Shown: in pieces, positions 42,178-43,851 of the stretch
Numbering within the stretch: position 1 is the first letter of the stretch
Layout: each line of letters begins with the position of its first letter
Assembly (NCBI GenBank): GCA_027078475.1
Contig: JALWYH010000103.1
Coordinates: 1-43,851, forward strand
DNA: 43,851 nt
DNA from: Thermoproteota archaeon
GTDB lineage: Archaea; Korarchaeota; Korarchaeia; Korarchaeales; Korarchaeaceae
Direction of reading: 5' to 3'
Translations under genes and position numbers: made by a program
The notes under the pieces: model-generated
Told to the model about the DNA's origin: nothing
Databases searched by the model: none
The model's input: the letters and a program-made list of their open reading frames with translations, nothing else

Positions 42178-42254
42178 CCCGGGATACCGGTGGAGCGCAA
42201 CCTCGCACGCAGCCCGGCATCCCGGAGTGGAATGGGAGCAGCTCCGGCTCCGGG
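42178..42254. other. GC-rich, stem-forming segment between divergent genes
   Basis: CCGGGAT at 42179-42185 can pair with ATCCCGG at 42219-42225, enclosing a second possible stem (GTGGAG with CTC-G-CAC). CCCGGAG at 42221-42227 can alternatively pair with CTCCGGG at 42248-42254. It is not a tRNA. It may be a structured RNA or an operator area of the epimerase promoter. Confidence 0.3.
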
Positions 42255-42256
42255 AA

Positions 42257-42266
42257 ACTTTATCCC
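42257..42266 (+). promoter_or_regulatory. TATA box of the epimerase gene
   Basis: AACTTTATCC lies about 35 bases before the ATG at 42296, giving a leader of roughly nine bases. Confidence 0.5.
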
Positions 42267-42295
42267 TAAGGGGATGGGTCTCCCCGGGGATCGCG

Positions 42296-43417
42296 ATGCC
42301 CATCGAGAGGATAGAGGTCTACACCGTCGAGCTCCCGTACCTCCAGCCCTTCACCATCTCCTTGGGGACCTCCACCAGCAGCACCGACGTGGTGGTGAAG
42401 GTCATCGATGACGAGGGAAGAATTGGCTGGGGCGAGGGATCCCCCGCTAGGAGGATCATAGGCGAGAGTGAGGAGACCATGGTGGCCGCCATGCACACCC
42501 TGGCCCCCGCTGTGATGGGGGAGGACCCCATGGATGTAGAGAGGATAGAGGAGAAAATGGACAGGGCTATCCTCGGAAATAACTCCGCCAAGCTCGCCCT
42601 GGAAATCGCGGTGTTCGATCTCAAGGGCAGGATACTCGGGGTGAAGGTCAGGGACCTCCTCGGTGGTTACAGGGACAGGGTCGAGACCGATTTCACCATA
42701 GGGATAAAGAGCCCCGAGGAGATGGCCAGGGAGGCGGTCAGGATAGTGGAAAGGGGGTTCAGGATCATAAAGCTCAAGGTGGGCACGGGCGTGGACGAGG
42801 ACGTGGCAAGGGTGAGGGCCGTGAGGGACGCCGTGGGGAAGGACATCAGGCTCAGGATAGATGCCAACCAGGGATGGACCGTCAAGGAGGCCATGCGGGC
42901 CCTAACGCAGATGGATCGCTACGACCTCGAGCTCGCGGAGCAGCCGGTCAGGTGGAACGATCTGGAGGGCATGGCCATGCTCACCAGCATGAGCCCCATA
43001 CCGATAATGGCCGACGAGTCGGTTCACACTCCGGAGGACGCCCTCAGGGTGGTGGAGATGGGGGCCGCTGACTACATCAACATAAAGCTGACGAAGGCGG
43101 GCGGTCTGCTCAAGGCTAGGAGGATAGCTGCGATAAGCGAGACCGCCGGGATTCCCAACATGATAGGCTGCATGATGGAGGGAGGGGTCAGCATCACCGC
43201 CGGCGTTCACTTCGCCGCCGCCACCAGGAACCTCGTGACGACCGACCTGGACTCGGACATCTCCTTGAAGGAGGACTTCGTCGAGGGAGGGGCCGGCTAC
43301 GAGGACGGGTACAGGATCGTCCCCGAGGGACCCGGTCTGGGCAACCTCAGGATAAGGGAGGAGAAGCTCAGGCTGAGGGCCGTCTTTCAGGAGGGTGGAG
43401 GTGTTCAGGCCTTCTGA
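42296..43417 (+). CDS. Enolase-superfamily enzyme, dipeptide epimerase type
   Basis: The 373-residue enzyme has the capping and barrel domains of the muconate-lactonizing-enzyme subgroup. Catalytic lysines are Lys159 and Lys161 (IIKLKVG) and Lys264 (INIKLTKAGG); metal ligands are Asp189 (RIDANQGW), Glu215 (LAEQP) and Asp240 (MADES). The KxK and opposite lysine pattern with GCMMEGGVSITAGVHFAAA near the C-terminus is like L-Ala-D/L-Glu and other dipeptide epimerases. The exact dipeptide is unknown, and archaea lack murein, so the substrate is probably not from peptidoglycan made by the host. ATG 42296 is chosen because the family N-terminus begins there (MPIERIEVYTVELPY). Confidence 0.88.
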   Translation: MPIERIEVYTVELPYLQPFTISLGTSTSSTDVVVKVIDDEGRIGWGEGSPARRIIGESEETMVAAMHTLAPAVMGEDPMDVERIEEKMDRAILGNNSAKLALEIAVFDLKGRILGVKVRDLLGGYRDRVETDFTIGIKSPEEMAREAVRIVERGFRIIKLKVGTGVDEDVARVRAVRDAVGKDIRLRIDANQGWTVKEAMRALTQMDRYDLELAEQPVRWNDLEGMAMLTSMSPIPIMADESVHTPEDALRVVEMGAADYINIKLTKAGGLLKARRIAAISETAGIPNMIGCMMEGGVSITAGVHFAAATRNLVTTDLDSDISLKEDFVEGGAGYEDGYRIVPEGPGLGNLRIREEKLRLRAVFQEGGGVQAF

Positions 43418-43851
43418 GCCGCTCTGGCCTGCTCTATGGCCCGGTATATGGCTTCCTTCACCGCCTGGACCGCCTCCTTCCCCTCATTTCCACCCTTTCC
43501 AGCCATTATCTCGAAGTACCATGAGTTCCCGTACCAGAGAACCAGGGTCTGATTGTCCCCGAGGTACTGGAGCAACCCCCCCTGGTTTGTCACCAAGTAC
43601 CTCACCCTGTCCTCCGGCAGGTTCTCCTTCAGGGCGTTGAGGGCCCTCGCGCCGAACTGGAGGGAGGTCTGCGGATCGGGTAGCTTCGCTATCACGAACG
43701 CGACGAACGTGTCGTTCCTATAGGCTCCCACGTAGTAGAAGGCCGTGCTGCCCAAGGGAAAGTCCAGCCCGGTTCCCAGACTGGCAACCGGCTGGCCGCC
43801 GAAGAAGGTGAAGTCCGTTATGTTCATGTTGGACGTTATATTCTCTAGGGG
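43405..43851 (-). CDS. Partial gene of unknown function running off the right edge
   Basis: The frame is open through the window's right end, so only the last 148 residues are seen; the ATG at 43827 is internal or an alternative start. The visible part has a mixed alpha/beta character (TAFYYVGAYRNDTFVAFVIA, VLWYGNSWYFEIMAGKG) and ends in a helical Ala-rich tail (AIYRAIEQARAAQKA). No family is recognised. Aspartate and NxT sites would suit an exported protein. Its stop lies 13 bases inside the convergent epimerase gene. Confidence 0.65.
   Translation of the reverse strand, partial: PLENITSNMNITDFTFFGGQPVASLGTGLDFPLGSTAFYYVGAYRNDTFVAFVIAKLPDPQTSLQFGARALNALKENLPEDRVRYLVTNQGGLLQYLGDNQTLVLWYGNSWYFEIMAGKGGNEGKEAVQAVKEAIYRAIEQARAAQKA

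Noticed and set aside
1-43851. CRISPR arrays, rRNA, tRNA, insertion sequences and integrases
   Set aside because: No spaced repeat array, no conserved T-loop with matching stems, and no transposase or integrase motif was seen; the only clear direct repeat is in the coding stalk at 30573-30699.

Overview
The window reads as a piece of an archaeal chromosome, most likely a thermophile of the Thermoproteota/Korarchaeota side of the tree; the lineage is inference, the archaeal call is firmer. The support is TATA-like boxes centred about 26 bp before many start codons (leaderless or very short leaders), GGTGA-type ribosome sites inside operons, frequent GTG/TTG starts, heavy use of AGG/AGA and ATA codons, and archaea-typical families (DUF4443 regulator, AmmeMemoRadiSam enzyme, a Pyrococcus-type nitrilase). 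Gene density is high, with many overlapping starts and stops. I saw no rRNA, tRNA, CRISPR array, transposase or integrase.

Layout. 1-1755: a chain of small membrane-anchored, cysteine-containing proteins joined by 4-base start/stop overlaps, then a small signal-peptide protein with two hydrophobic segments shaped like a VirB2/CedA1/TedC pilin. 1807-6070: nitrilase, a large secreted DNRLRE-type surface protein, an aldo/keto reductase and an unknown 362-residue protein, all overlapping. 6105-7046: spermidine-synthase-type aminopropyltransferase. 7043-11909 (minus): an exported transglutaminase-like protein followed by chorismate synthase, a chorismate mutase-aminotransferase fusion and a TyrA dehydrogenase. 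12012-14577 (minus): malic enzyme and a class V PLP enzyme lacking the cysteine-desulfurase cysteine. 14778-15902: a two-helix microprotein and a DapA-family aldolase. 15879-19551 (minus): threonyl-tRNA synthetase of bacterial type, a DUF998 membrane protein and an MFS transporter. 19816-22631: an Fe-S/CCG protein with unusual domain order, coupled to a GlcD-type FAD dehydrogenase. 22696-27815: SerRS, a small membrane protein, a ClC chloride channel/transporter with CBS domains, and CysRS.

27900-32693: an exported DUF4430 protein diverging from a DUF4443 regulator over one shared TATA box beside a perfect 19-bp palindrome, then a cell-surface DNRLRE protein, a cysteine-synthase-like PLP enzyme and a DUF4349 protein. 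33120-38040: a complete branched-chain-amino-acid-type (Liv) ABC importer. 38042-43851: an exported membrane-anchored protein, a long KamA-family radical SAM aminomutase whose substrate-site residues resemble glutamate rather than lysine 2,3-aminomutase, the AmmeMemoRadiSam radical SAM enzyme, a dipeptide epimerase-type enolase-superfamily enzyme, and a partial gene running off the right edge.

The strongest leads are the KamA-family enzyme (possible beta-glutamate synthesis), the chorismate mutase-aminotransferase fusion beside tyrA (possible arogenate route to tyrosine), the permuted Fe-S partner of GlcD, the palindrome between the DUF4430 and DUF4443 genes, and the pilin-like cluster at the left edge.
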